64,000 nt of DNA from Piscicola geometra (GCA_943735955.1 OX030956.1:14972195-15036194); one strand, 5' to 3'. Counted from the stretch's first letter, positions 24,591-45,419 are shown. A program made the numbers and translations. The notes: generated from the letters alone by a model not told the origin.

Positions 24591-24735
24591 AAATATAGTT
24601 TCTAAATGCAAACTGTCGAAGCGCAAGGACAGCAAGCAACGAACGATGTGTAAGAACCTAAACCTCGATGATCTGTGCTCGAAGCTGACCACTGATCAGC
24701 TGGAAGATCTCCACACCCACTTCATCGACCCAGAT
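24591..24735 (+). CDS. Possible orphan exon resembling tropomodulin/leiomodin
   Basis: Between an acceptor at 24590 and a donor GTACTT at 24736 lies a clean coding stretch. It is rich in Lys/Arg, then reads NLDDLCSKLTTDQLEDLHTH and IDPD. The pattern LxxLxxLTxxxLExL...DPD recalls the N-terminal actin/tropomyosin-binding segment of tropomodulins. No matching following exon (with PTGPF-like residues) is found downstream in the window. It may be an exon of a gene interrupted by the transposons nearby, or a decayed copy. Confidence 0.3.
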
Positions 24736-24895
24736 GTACTTACAATTCATTCAAATGCAACTTAGAAAGATCACTTCGATTATTGTATTCTTTAACGCAT
24801 ATATTTATCTTTTAAAATGTCGCAACATGTTTTTAAAGTAATCTATAAGCGTGCACTGTCCAGAGGCGTAGTGAGGGGGGCTGGGTAAGGGGAAG

Positions 24896-25291
24896 CATAG
24901 GCGGTGATCCTGGGGTCCGGTCCTTTATCCACTTTTCGGTAGTGAAGGAGTCCGTCTTAATGTGGACCCACTCTCCAACTTTTTGCAGCAAAACGTTTTT
25001 AAACTCTTGTTTTGATACGAGCATAATCGACAACCATAGCATAAAACAAGATGTTTAAATATTAATATATTGTGAGTATGTGTAGTTATAGTGATAGCTG
25101 TCTAAAACTGAACTATTCATTGCTTGATTAGATATTCGTATAAAAAAAGTTTAAGAATATTTTTCCATGATTCGGACCACAGAAACACCCCTCTCCCCCC
25201 AGGATCGCTCATGATGGGTAGGATCCCCCCACACAGGATCGTCTATGATGGGTAGGACCCTCCCAGGATTTGCAGAAGATCGTCGCCTCTG
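24896..25291. mobile_element. hAT-type MITE, family Y, copy 1
   Basis: This 396-bp copy begins CATAGGCGGTGATCCTGGGG and ends GATCGTCGCCTCTG. The flanks AGGGGAAG (24888-24895) and AGGGGAAA (25292-25299) are a near-perfect 8-bp duplication. It shares its interior (ATTGTGAGTATGT area, then TAGCTGTCTAAAA) with the other family Y copies. It appears to sit in yet another repeat that starts CAGAGGCGTAGTGAGG at 24860. Confidence 0.75.
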
Positions 25292-26325
25292 AGGGGAAAA
25301 ACTGCCCTGAGTGCCAGAGGAGGTTCATTGTATTTGTTGGATATATTGTTAGTGGAAGGCTCTCTGCGATAATTAGGATTTTTTTACAACTCACAAAAAC
25401 TTTAGGAAAATGTGATACATTCAATATATTCATCTGCAAATTATTAAATTCATTGCTTAAAGTTTGATGTATTAAAAATCCCCGTTTTAATTGATTAATT
25501 TGTATTTGCTAATATTTTATTTTGCACGTTTTCATAGTGATTTTATCTAACAGCACCAAGCTAGATCACAAGCTTTATTTTGTCGGAAAAATCCCTCAAA
25601 TACAAATATTTTCTAAACGAACTAATTAATAATCATAACCTAACATAAATTAAACATAAATTAACATTTAAAAATGAATTATCTCCCAAATAAATGTTTA
25701 GAAGCAATTAGTTGATTTATATTTAGTTATAATAATTAAGAGAAGATATTTATAAGTTAAAAAAATAAAATCTCATAAATTGCACTTTCCAAGAAGTAAA
25801 GGCATTCGATGTGGCGTGAATACGGAGTCAACTATCTAAATATATAAGCCTTATATATTTAGATAGTTGACTATATTATAAGGGAATATCAAAGAAAACA
25901 ATAAGAAAAACTAGACACCTTTTGTGACAACCTGATAACTTAATTACATTGAAAACGTCCAGTCTATGAAACATTATCACTGCCTATAAAATATTAATAC
26001 TTCCTAAGCTGGCAAGTCTTGAATATGCTTTTGAAGTCATAATATAACTGAGCTAGGTCGTAAATGCAATAAAACCATAGAAACTTAAGTATGTAAAATG
26101 AAGAAAAAGTAGGCTGCATAGTTGTATAAAATAAAATGGTTTTAATTATAAAACTTCAAGTATTAATTATATTAATTATTATATAAATCATAATACAAAA
26201 TTTTGCAAATAACGTATGAAAGAATTCAATTGCCATGATATACAAGAATACCTATGAAGATAACTCTCATTATCATCAATACTAAAAGCTGATTACACTG
26301 CAGGATTTGTTTCTCATGAGAGAAT
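25292..26325. other. Intergenic stretch, mostly featureless
   Basis: This AT-rich DNA lies between a MITE and the 3' end of MTFP1. The only structure I can support is the palindrome listed separately. The part nearest 26325 should hold the MTFP1 3' UTR. Confidence 0.5.
25826..25872. repeat. Perfect 23-bp-arm palindrome
   Basis: The left arm AGTCAACTATCTAAATATAT (continuing AAG) at 25826-25848 is followed by one base. Its exact reverse complement is at 25850-25872. It would form a long hairpin or cruciform. It may be a degenerate MITE or a fold-back element. Confidence 0.85.
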
Positions 26326-28290
26326 CTACTTTTTAAACATCTTCCTGAATGTGTTGTCCATTGCCCAGTCAACAAAGTGATCAATGGGCTTGATGATGAT
26401 GGGAATCGAGGCGAGACCAATGCTTGTGACCAGCAATTTCCTTCTAAGAACTGGCAGCTTTGTGAACCTCTCAAAAATCTTGTTGTTTGCGTAACATATT
26501 CTGTTGATCGTAAAGCCTGGAATAATCACTGAGGCAAACGCCTGCCAAATAAACGTGTCCAAGACAACCGTTGCCACTTCCTTGCCCACTTCAGTCTTTG
26601 AACTACTTTGTAATTCATCAATTTTCTCTTTTAGATTTTCATTAAACTTCTGAAAGATCAAAAAAAACTTTAAATATGTTATTCTGAAATTCATGTGTAG
26701 ATATTTGTACCTTGTAAGTTGCTTGACCCTTGCTGCTCGCGTCTGCAACAACATATGCAGAAGATACAACGTAAGTGAGCCTCACCACGTTGACGGGCAT
26801 AAACGCTCGAAACGCTTCTCCAACTTCATTTGCATAACCTGAAAATAATAATTAATGTAACTGTATTTATTGTAACTGTATTTACTGTAACTGTATTTAC
26901 TGTAACTGTATTTACTGTAACTGTATTTACTGTAACTGTATTTACTGTAACTGTATTTATTGTAACTGTATTTACTGTAACTGTATTTACTGTAACTGTA
27001 TTTACTGTAACTGTATTTACTGTAACTGTATTTACTGTAACTGTATTTACTGTAACTGTATTTACTATAACTGTATTTATTTAATGTAACTGCATACAAG
27101 CAGACTTCAAGGAAGCTTTCTGGGCTAACACACAAGTCAAGACAAACTCCAAGTCATTGGATGAACTCAGACTCTCACTGAAAGACAAACTGCTAGATAC
27201 AGCAAAGCAGGTGGAAGAAGCAGATGTAGTGGTGGAATGAGTCTGTCGAAAGTGTCGTGGCTGAAAAGTACAGATGCCTCAAGGCATGGAAAGATAATGG
27301 CAGCCATACAACACTGCAAAAAGTGCCTGCAAACAAGCTGTCCAGAATCTGAACTTAAGATCGCTATGAGTGCTGCAGAGAAAAAGTTTTCAGTTCTATC
27401 AAACAATCAATCCGAAAAACAGTAGAAGAAATAGTTTTGCTAAACAAATTTGACGAAAAAATTAAAATATAATCGAGAGCTGCCATTAAGGAATGATGCT
27501 GGCGAAATGTGACTGAACTAGAATTTGTAAAAACCTAGAAGGAGCACTATGAACCATGGACAGCGATCCTGGGGAGGGGGGGGTTCTGGAGTCCGGACCC
27601 CACCACTTTTAGCTAGCGAGAGGGTCCGCTTTAATGTGGACCCCCCACTTTTTTCTATAACATTTTTTTAACAATTACTGTTTTAATGTGCACATAATTG
27701 TCAAACATGGCATAAAAAAGAATTTTCACATATTAATACATTGTGAGTATGTTTAGTTATAATTATAGCTGTCTAAAATACAACTTTTCATTGCTTACAT
27801 AAATATTCGTATAAAAACAGATGTCAAAATTTTGTTTCAAGTGGGGGGAGGGGGGCCAGAACCCCCAGACCCCCCAGATTGTCCATGCTAGTTAGGACCC
27901 CCCAAGATTTGCAACAGATCGCCGACCCTGCTTTGAGCGTCTGCTCAACCTAGAGGTCCCATGGTGTCCTGAAGATCTGTTTGTGGAAGACCCAGTTGAA
28001 GGACCAAGTGTGCCAATCACTGCAGAAATTATCAAGAAAGCCATTGCTAAGATGAGTAAGGCAGCTGGTCCATCTGGCATCATCGCTGATACGCTTAAGT
28101 TTGCTGGTGTACAAGGAGCCATCCTTGTACGTGATTTTGCTGTGTGCAATATAACAGAAGAAAAGATTCTTTGGAATTTCCCTGAAGGTTGAGTTATTTG
28201 TTAAGCTTAAAAATTACCTAGATATCGGACTGGAGTATCTCGATATAGATCCACTTCTTTGATAACGGCTTCTGCTTTTTCCGACGTCAT
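26326..28290 (-). CDS. MTFP1: Mitochondrial fission process protein 1 (MTP18), 3 exons
   Basis: Exons on the minus strand: 28290-28218, 26838-26711, 26649-26326; phases agree; 174 aa, close to the 166 aa of the human protein. Exon 1 encodes DLYRDTPVRYL. Exon 2 encodes GYANEVGEAFRAFMPVNVV and AYVVADASSKGQ. Exon 3 encodes VLDTFIWQAFASVIIPGFTI, IPIIIKPIDHFVDWAMD and a basic end. These are the family's conserved blocks, including its hydrophobic membrane segments. The family is an inner mitochondrial membrane protein that promotes DRP1-dependent fission. Intron 1 (1.4 kb) holds a minisatellite, a LINE piece and a MITE. The gene is divergent from a small gene starting at 28519. Confidence 0.93.
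26856..27092. repeat. 15-bp minisatellite in MTFP1 intron 1
   Basis: About 15 copies of GTAACTGTATTTACT, with a few ATT and ATA variants. They begin within 20 bp of the 3' splice site of intron 1 (minus strand). The repeat is open in several frames on both strands, which is a length-of-three artefact. Confidence 0.9.
27100..28190 (+). mobile_element. LINE fragment (start of the reverse-transcriptase region), split by a MITE
   Basis: After the MITE at 27555-27930 the plus strand reads ERLLNLEVPWCPEDLF, then VPITAEIIKKAIAKMSKA, then AGPSGIIADTLKFAG. This is the usual lead-in to a non-LTR reverse transcriptase. Upstream of the MITE the frame ends KEHYE; removing the MITE and one target duplicate gives KEHYERLLN without a gap. 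The element is truncated at both sides and lies in the MTFP1 intron on the opposite strand. Confidence 0.65.
27555..27930. mobile_element. hAT-type MITE, family Y, copy 2, inside a LINE
   Basis: This 376-bp copy begins CATGGACAGCGATCCTGGGG and ends CAGATCGCCGACCCTG. The flanks CTATGAAC (27547-27554) and CTTTGAGC (27931-27938) match at 6 of 8 positions. The LINE reading frame becomes continuous when the MITE and one flank are removed, which supports these as a diverged target duplication. Confidence 0.75.
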
Positions 28291-28518
28291 TTAACAACAG
28301 GTGTGTACAATAAGAAAGTTTTAATGACCTAACATTCTAAAAGAAGCACTCTTAATTCGGTGAAAAGTTAATTCAGTAATAATAATACACTCTTGAACAT
28401 AAAATTTTCAAAAGTTGAAAATGAATTAGGAGTTAATTTTTTTATAAATAATTTTTAAAGAGAAAATTATAAAAAAAGTTTTACTTCCTATCTAGCAGGC
28501 GATTATCTTTTTTGAGTA
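28291..28518. promoter_or_regulatory. Short intergenic region between divergent genes, likely bidirectional promoter
   Basis: Only 228 bp separate the start codon of MTFP1 (minus strand) from that of the small four-exon gene (plus strand). Both 5' UTRs and core promoters must fit here, or overlap the genes. I see no clear TATA box. The claim rests on spacing alone. Confidence 0.5.
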
Positions 28519-29014
28519 ATGGACGTGCAAAAAATAACTTCGGAGGTATTATTTTTAATATTTCTTTTTGAATTGTGAAAAAATTATTGGAAATATGTTT
28601 TTTAAGTCTCAGAGGTCAGCAGATAAAATCAAGTCTCAGATAGATATTATGGTATCATCTATATCCAACATCATCAAAAATAGTACTACTGGAGAATTCA
28701 GAAAGGAATGTTTTAAAATCACTAATGTTAGTTTTTCCAATTTACATTACATTATTACTATTGCTTTTTAATGTTTTATCAAGGTAATAAACAGACACGA
28801 CTTCGAAAAAGCACTGTTTCAGAAATTTGCGAGTTTAGTCAAACGTACCCACGGCATTGATATTTTGGAAAAAGTAATATTTATTTAAATAAATTCATTC
28901 CTCAAATAAATATTTTCCTCATTTATCAAGCCAGAAGTCCACGTTATTGATAGCGACTCAGATGAGAACACAGAAAAAGCTGAAGATGAAGACCGAGATC
29001 TTGAATTTTTTTAA
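28519..29014 (+). CDS. Small four-exon gene, 106-aa acidic-tailed protein, not recognised
   Basis: Exons 28519-28545, 28607-28726, 28784-28873 and 28931-29014, all joined by phase-0 introns of about 57-61 bp with clean GT-AG ends. The protein starts MDVQKITSESQRSADKIKSQ. A helical middle follows (VSSISNIIKNSTTGEFRKEC, then FEKALFQKFASLVKRTHGID). It ends in an acidic tail (DSDSDENTEKAEDEDRDLEF). The length and the helix-plus-acidic-tail layout suit a small subunit of a nuclear or cytoskeletal complex, but I cannot name the family. An AATAAA lies near 29147. No signal peptide or membrane segment. The consistent phases make a real gene likely. Confidence 0.7.
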
Positions 29015-29485
29015 TTTGAAAGATTTATGAAGACAATCTTGTAAAAGAAGAAAAAACATGAAATTTATTTAGTTAAGTATCATATAAATTTGTTGTATTC
29101 TTGAATTTATTTAAAATATTTCATTGATTTGATACTTGATTATACAAATAAATCTATCCAAAAAATAATTTTTTAAACATAATGATGTTAAAAATAAATC
29201 CTCAATTTCTCAATTTGTTTCATATTAAAGTATAGCCTCGCCAAGATAAAGGGTCGTTCTTCTTTTCAATAATTACACAATTATCTCTATAAGGATGTGT
29301 TATATTATATCATTAAAATTGCATCTGAACAAAAAGACGATTTCTTCTATTTTGATGAGGTTGTGGAAATTACAAATGCAGTTATAATATCCGACCAAAA
29401 ATCATTTCGTGACAGAGTTTTGACGTTGAATACACTTTTTAGCATTTTAGATAGCTAACCAAAAAGATCTTTATAAGTAAAAAAA
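29015..29485. other. Intergenic region upstream of the integrin alpha gene
   Basis: About 470 bp of AT-rich DNA must contain the 3' end of the small gene and, probably, the promoter of the integrin gene. No specific sites can be supported. Confidence 0.45.
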
Positions 29486-39635
<10,150 letters not shown>

Positions 39636-39982
39636 GTGGTAGCAACTATAGTTTTTAGTCAATAGTTAAATTAATTGTTTTTCATTGTTATGTTACTGAA
39701 ATTACTTTTTTTGTGTTTTTATAATTTAGGTCTTATTCTATTCAATAAAAATTTAGCACGGTCGTTGTCTATTACAGAACCAAATGCATTAATTGACAAT
39801 CATGAAGCACACGGTCAAATAGTTTTTAAATAATAATAAAACTAAAAGTATACAGAATAGTACTTTTTTTTTCAATTCCAATTCACTAAGCCTGAAACTT
39901 TAAAAAAGCTTTACCCATTAAAGCCCAAATCATTTATGGCCATGCCACAGTGTTTCTGTTGATTATACTTACTCAATAGTAC
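39636..39982. other. Integrin alpha 3' UTR and spacer
   Basis: A polyadenylation signal AATAAA lies at 39744-39749, about 110 bp after the stop codon. Nothing else is seen before the hAT fragment that starts at 39983. Confidence 0.55.
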
Positions 39983-41310
39983 CAGTGGCGCGACCAGCAA
40001 AAAATGCTGGGACGGAGCTCAACTTTGGTATGAAAAATTAATTGTTTAATCTATATACCGCCGCTTTTGCGTTTTCGCAACATCAATTTATTTATTTTTT
40101 TGCTGTTTTAAAACCGAGTTTTCTACATTTTTTACAAAAAATGTGAAATCATATTTTCATAAGTATAATTTTTAATTTTTATATATCTAATCGTTCCTCT
40201 CCTGTTTATATTTCTCAAAGCAATCTTTCCTCGCTTAGATAACTTTTCACTTTTTTTTTCGATTTCAGTATTTTCATATAAATTTAGTTTTAATTTCAGG
40301 GTGAAAAGATATTTAATATTTGAATTCAATTTTTTATTATTTAGGATAACTTTAAAAACGTTTTTAATGCATTTAAGATTAATGCTGCGTTTTCGCAACT
40401 TTGACGTGATATATCATATGGTTTTTAATAGGCTTAGTCATTTATTATAATATTAATAATGAAAATAATAAAACTATTATTTAAATGTTAATTTATTATG
40501 GATTTTATAAAATTAATATTCAATTTTGTAGATGAACGTTGGTTTTTATATTTTGAGAAAAACTTTCAGACCGCAAATGCTTCATATTTGAAGCTTTTAT
40601 TGAAGAAAATATAATTTTTTCACCTCTCAAAGATTGATTATAAAATTTAAATAAGTATAAAATTCGTCGTCAGTGTCGTCTTTGCTACAGCACGACAGTT
40701 TATGAGTGTGCTGTTGTAATTCACGTTTAATATTTGTTTTGTTGTAATTAAAATAATAATAATTATTATTATAACTATTAAAATAATTATAATTGAAAAT
40801 TTTGCAATTGAAATGTATTTCTGTTTTAATAAATATAGTTTGCATCAATTTATTTATGATTCCTTACTGCATAGAATTATATCACACAACAACAAGCGTT
40901 TTCGCAACATTTTACCCCATTAAAACTAATAAAAAAATTTTTACATTTTGCTTGAATTATTATTATAACCATATAATAAAGTCTAAATGTTAAATTCCTT
41001 TTTTTAAATTTTCGGGTAGTGGCGGTAAATGGGCTAAATCAAAACTACCAATTAGAATTAATAAAGATTTTAAGATAGTTTATTAATGATACAAAAGAAA
41101 AACAACAAACTAAGTTGCATAGTATTCTTAGAGTAACGTCATCATTTTTTAAACTAAGGGAAAGGTAAAAAAATAAGTTTGATATGAGATCCTAAACTGT
41201 CTATAATTTTTAAAACAATTAGTTTAAAATAAATTTCGATGTTTTCTCAGTAACTAAATAATTTTTCGATCAGTTTGCGGAGATCTTTTCATCAACTTCA
41301 TTAAAATACA
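39983..41310 (-). mobile_element. Truncated hAT copy (same family as hAT-1), with a piggyBac-like passenger
   Basis: It starts CAGTGGCGCGACCAGCAAAA and follows the reverse complement of the right half of hAT-2: passenger, then the ATAGTTTATTAATGATACAA area, then ATTTTTCGATCAGTTTGC. It stops abruptly near 41310 next to a family Y MITE fragment (41311-41408). The other end and the transposase are missing, so no target duplication can be assigned. Confidence 0.75.
40046..41037. mobile_element. piggyBac-like insertion (family Z) inside the truncated hAT
   Basis: The ends TTAATCTATATACCGCCGC and (reverse complement) TTAGCCCATTTACCGCCACT are inverted repeats at TTAA/CTAA. The interior contains GCGTTTTCGCAAC palindromic stretches, shared with the copies at 22320-23346 and 42366-43273. 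Confidence 0.55.
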
Positions 41311-41992
41311 AATTTCTTAACTCTTATTTTGATACGAGCCTTATCGTCAACCATGGGATAAAAAAGGCTAATACAGTAATACATTGTGAGTATGTATGGG
41401 CAGCAATGCTATTGGGCAGTGATGGGCACTCAACTACTTTTGAGTAGTTAAACTTTTGCTAACTACTTAACTACTTTTGAGTAGTTAAACTACTAGTTAA
41501 CTACTAACTACTTTTCAATAGTTAAACTTTTAGGGCTTAACTACTTTTCAGTAGTTGGAGTAGTAACTACATTTCAACTACTTTTTCTCAAAGTTAAGCA
41601 TATATTATATCGAAACCGGCTGTAATACTTATCAATCAATACCTTACTGTTATATTCATATTACTGTTTATGTCTACATAGGTAAGACAGAGGAGACAAA
41701 TATAATTTTCACTAATAACACTCTGTAATTTTCTTGATATCAGAACAGTCAACACAAAAACAATGGAAGTATTTAATCATATATATAGAATATATGATAT
41801 ATATATATATATATATGTATTTACTGCTCAATTGCTGGTGGTATTCAAGTAGGATTATTAAGTGGTTCAAATATTCATAATATCTTAAAAACTCAGAGTG
41901 ATTACAATAAAATAGCCAGTTTAAAACACTTTTTAGAGTTTTATAACACAAAAACAAATAAAAGACAGTTTTATAAGTTTTACACTATAGCG

Positions 41993-42298
41993 TTACTCTT
42001 TAATAACGTTCTCAGCTTTGGTAACTTGCCTTAAGACGACAAGTTTTTCAAACATGCTGTCAGAAAGTTTACAACTTCTTGGAACCAGAATTTGTCTAGC
42101 AGCACTGAACAACCTTTCGGCTGCAGCACTACTGGGCAAGGATGCATTAAATTTCAGAAAGGCATTACACAGTCGAGGAAATTTAAATAGAACTTTTAGT
42201 TCAGTGTCAGCACTAGAAAGATAAGTATGAATTTCTTCTTCTATGCTGCTGTCAACAGTAGTGTCAGTATCATTGCTTTCTGTCACAAAAGAATACAA
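41993..42298 (-). pseudogene. hAT transposase C-terminal dimerisation domain (family W)
   Basis: The stretch reads FPRLCNAFLKFNASLPSSAA, then AERLFSAARQILVPRSCKL, then SDSMFEKLVVLRQ. This is the hallmark end of Ac/Tip100-like hAT transposases. The catalytic middle is absent; the matching N-terminal zinc finger is on the other side of the nested element (45420-45560). Confidence 0.75.
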
Positions 42299-42365
42299 GT
42301 CATCAGGGGCGCAACCAGCAAAAAATGCTGGGGGGGGCTCAACTGTAGTAAAAAAAAATAATTGT

Positions 42366-43273
42366 TTAATCCATTTACCGCAGCTGTTGCGTTTTGCAAC
42401 ATCAATTTTTATATTTTCTTGCTGTTTTAATACCGAGTTTTTTCACATATTTCGTACAATAAATTTTAAATTTTAAATTTATAAGTTAAATTTCAACTTT
42501 TTTCATTTTATTAGTTATAGTCTTTCATATCCTGTTCACATTTAAAATGTCTCAAAACAATCTTTCTTCGCTTAGATAATTGTTCAATTTTTTCGTTCGA
42601 TTTTTAGTATATTTATACAAATTTAGTCTTAATTTCAGTGTGAAAAGATAGTTAATACTTGAATTATTTTTTTAATATTCAAAATAACTTTTAAAACGTT
42701 TTCAATGCTTTTAAAAATCAATTTATAAAATTAAAAGTTGAATTTTGTAGATGAATGTTGATTTTTATATTTCGATAAAAAATTCCAAACCGCAAATGCT
42801 TCACACTTGAAGCTTTTATTGAAAAGAAAATAATTTTTTAACCTCTCATAGGTTGAATATAAAATTAAAATAAAGATAACATTCGTCGTCAATGTCGTCT
42901 TTGAAACAGCACGACAGTTTATGAGTAATGTTGTAATTCACGTTAAATAATTTGCTTTGTTGTAATTGAAATAATTATTATTAATATTATAACAAATAAA
43001 ATAATTAGAAGTCTGAATTTTATCGAACTATTTGCAATTGAAATTTATTTCTGTTTAATAAATGTGTTTTGAATCTATTTATGATTTCTTTCTGCAGATA
43101 AGTATGTCACACTATCTGCTCACGTTGCGTTTTCGCAACATTTTGCTCCATTAAAACTTATGAAATAATTGTTTTCAATTTTGCTTGAATTCTTCTTATA
43201 ACCATATGATGCAAGTCTAAATGTAAAATTCATGTTGACTTTTTTTCTCGGGTAGCGGCGGTCAATGGGCTAA
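42366..43273. mobile_element. piggyBac-like insertion (family Z) inside hAT-3
   Basis: The ends are TTAATCCATTTACCGCAGC and (reverse complement) TTAGCCCATTGACCGCCGC. It lies at the same relative place in the hAT as the other two Z copies, which shows common descent rather than three separate insertions. Confidence 0.55.
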
Positions 43274-43552
43274 ATAAAAACTACCAATTATAATTGATAA
43301 AAAATTTAGATAGTTTATTAATGATACAAAAGAAAAACTACAAACTAAGTTGCATAGTATTCTTAAAGTTACGTCATCATTTTTTAACCTAAGGTAAAAA
43401 GTAAAAAAATAAGTTTGATATGAGATCCTAAACAGTCTATGATTTTTTTCAAATATTTAGTTTCAACCTAATTTTGATGTGTTCTCAGTTACAAAATAAT
43501 TTTTCGATCAGTTTGTGAAAATCTTTTCACCATTTCATTTACTGGAAGAAGA

Positions 43553-44078
43553 TGTTAGTTTCTGCACTTGTTTTATCTCGAATTGACTATTGTAACTCAC
43601 TCTATTATAATTTACATGAAACTACTTTGAAACCATTAAATTAAGTTTTTAATTATGCAGCTAGAGTCGTTAGCCGTACTCCTATTTATCACCACATTAC
43701 ACCCTCTCTCATCTTATTACATTGGCTCCCCATCAAAGTTAGGATTATATTTAAAATCTGTGTTTTTATGTTTAAATTAAAAAACTCCTCAGTATCCCCA
43801 ATATACCTCAAATTATTAATAACTCACCCTCATAGAAGTAATTTAAGATCATCCACTCAAAATCATTATTTCATCCCTTTCATTTGCTAAACGTTCTTTC
43901 CATTATGCAGGTCCATATATTTGGAACTCATTACCTCCTTATTTAACTACTTCTAAATCATTATTTACTTTTCGTAAGGATCTGAAGACATATCTGTTTA
44001 ACAAATTTATTTACGAGCGCTCTTGAATTTGAAGAAAAAGCGCTATAGAAATCTATTTGATTGATTGATTGATTAAGA
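43553..44078 (+). mobile_element. 5'-truncated L2/CR1-like LINE, reverse-transcriptase C-terminus with TTGA tail
   Basis: The plus strand reads LVSALVLSRIDYCNSLYYN, then YAARVVSRTPIYHHITPSL, then LLHWLPIKVRIIFKI, then GPYIWNSLPPYL and LKTYLFNKFIYERS. This is the conserved C-terminus of L2/CR1-clade reverse transcriptases. A few stops and frame slips are present. It ends GCGCTATAGAAATC followed by (TTGA)n. It interrupts hAT-3 after TTTACTGGAAGAA. Confidence 0.8.
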
Positions 44079-44207
44079 TATTCTCAAAAAAGCTTTGCAA
44101 ACGACGAGCAGATACAGTCGTCTTAAAATGAGTTTTAATAAGCCGAAGTTTAGAAAATGCTTTTTCTGCATCTGATGAAGTAACTGGCAGAGTTTGAACA
44201 ACATCGA

Positions 44208-44851
44208 TTTGATCTTTGGTTAGCGGCTGCCATTTTGGCAGCCGCTCAAATAAATTTGTGGAATAAACGGTTTTGGGTATAATATATTAAAATTTTAGAA
44301 TCTAAAGTCTAAATAAAAATTAAATTTAATTAATTAGAATGTTTTTAGTGCAAATGTTGGTTGTTTTCAATCTGTCGAGAATGGCCGAAGCAGACCAAGA
44401 TGGCCGCAGGGAATCAAAGCGCTCAAGGAGAAAGGATAAAGGAGAAAGCTTTCCATAGCATCAGCAGTACCAGCGTTGGCAAAGACTTCTCCTTCACCCT
44501 CTTTCGCAGCCTCGGCACCAGTGGCAAGACAGAAAATTGAGAAGAATGATGATTGTGTTTTGAGGATGATGTGGTAATGATTCTGCTGTGGTATGAGTGT
44601 TGGTATTGTGGTGATGAAAGAATTTTTTATTTATGGTGATAGTGATTTTTTGGCGGTGATTGTCATGGTGGGGTGGGTGAGGTTGGATTATTGAGGTTGA
44701 TCGTGTGTTTATATATATATTTTAATTTATATATATACATATATTGGTAATGGTCTAAAAACCGTTTTATTTAACAAATTTATTTGAAGAGCGCCTTTGT
44801 TCACTTAGTAAAGGGCGCTATACAAATCATTAGTGATTGATTGATTGATTG
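44208..44851 (+). mobile_element. SINE-like repeat X, 644 bp, with LINE-type 3' tail and 5-bp duplication
   Basis: It is flanked by ATCGA at 44203-44207 and 44852-44856 and interrupts a hAT-3 transposase remnant. Near the 5' end is a perfect hairpin, AGCGGCTGCCA-TTT-TGGCAGCCGCT (44222-44246). Its last 100 bp (LKTVLFNKFI-like codons, then AGGGCGCTATACAAATC and TTGA repeats) match the 3' end of the LINE at 43980-44078, so it probably uses that LINE's machinery. Confidence 0.7.
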
Positions 44852-45419
44852 ATCGAGCATATAATGCAACTCGGGCTGAAAGCTTGTTGCTCAAAAGAAT
44901 TCTTGCAGTTCGATACATGCAATGAGGTCAGACTGATACGCACGTAAACTCGATGTGTTAATGTGATTTTGAGCTGTCTTTACACAGTTTCTGCATCCTT
45001 TCCATGAAGGTTGGATATTCGGAAAGATCGAGAGTTATTTTGTCTATCTGATTGGTTTTTTTATATACTGTGTCATGACTTAAAAAATTTACATATAAAA
45101 AGTGTAAAGATTTGAAAGTGTAGTTAAGGTCTAGTGGTGCTCTATTTCTTCTCAGAATTTGTGACATATAAGTGTTATTTTGGCGAGATCTCTATGTTCT
45201 GTATTGATATATGAAATGTTTCGTGAGATGAAGACCCGATGACCATCCAGAGAAAATATCATTGTCCTATGGCATATTGAAAAACTCATTACCCCCCCCC
45301 CCCCACCAAAAAAACTCATCGATTTTCGAAAAATTGCGAGACCCTCCTGGTTGCGCCACTGCAAGTCATCAATCGGCTCTCTTTCTTATCTAAAAACTGG
45401 GGCTAACCTTCAGATGCTT

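Larger units (their letters stand above)
42304..45361 (-). mobile_element. hAT element (hAT-3), nested in family W, perfect 8-bp duplication
   Basis: It begins CAGGGGCGCAACCAGCAAAA and ends GGTTGCGCCACTG. Direct repeats CAAGTCAT lie at 42296-42303 and 45362-45369. It contains a piggyBac-like passenger (42366-43273), a LINE 3' end (43553-44078) and a SINE X copy (44208-44851). Between these are broken transposase C-terminus pieces homologous to hAT-1. Confidence 0.88.

Noticed and set aside
26782..27135. Open frames of Lys-Tyr-Ser-Tyr-Ser and Val-Phe-Thr-Val-Thr repeats
   Set aside because: They are translations of the 15-bp minisatellite on both strands. A multiple-of-three unit always stays open.
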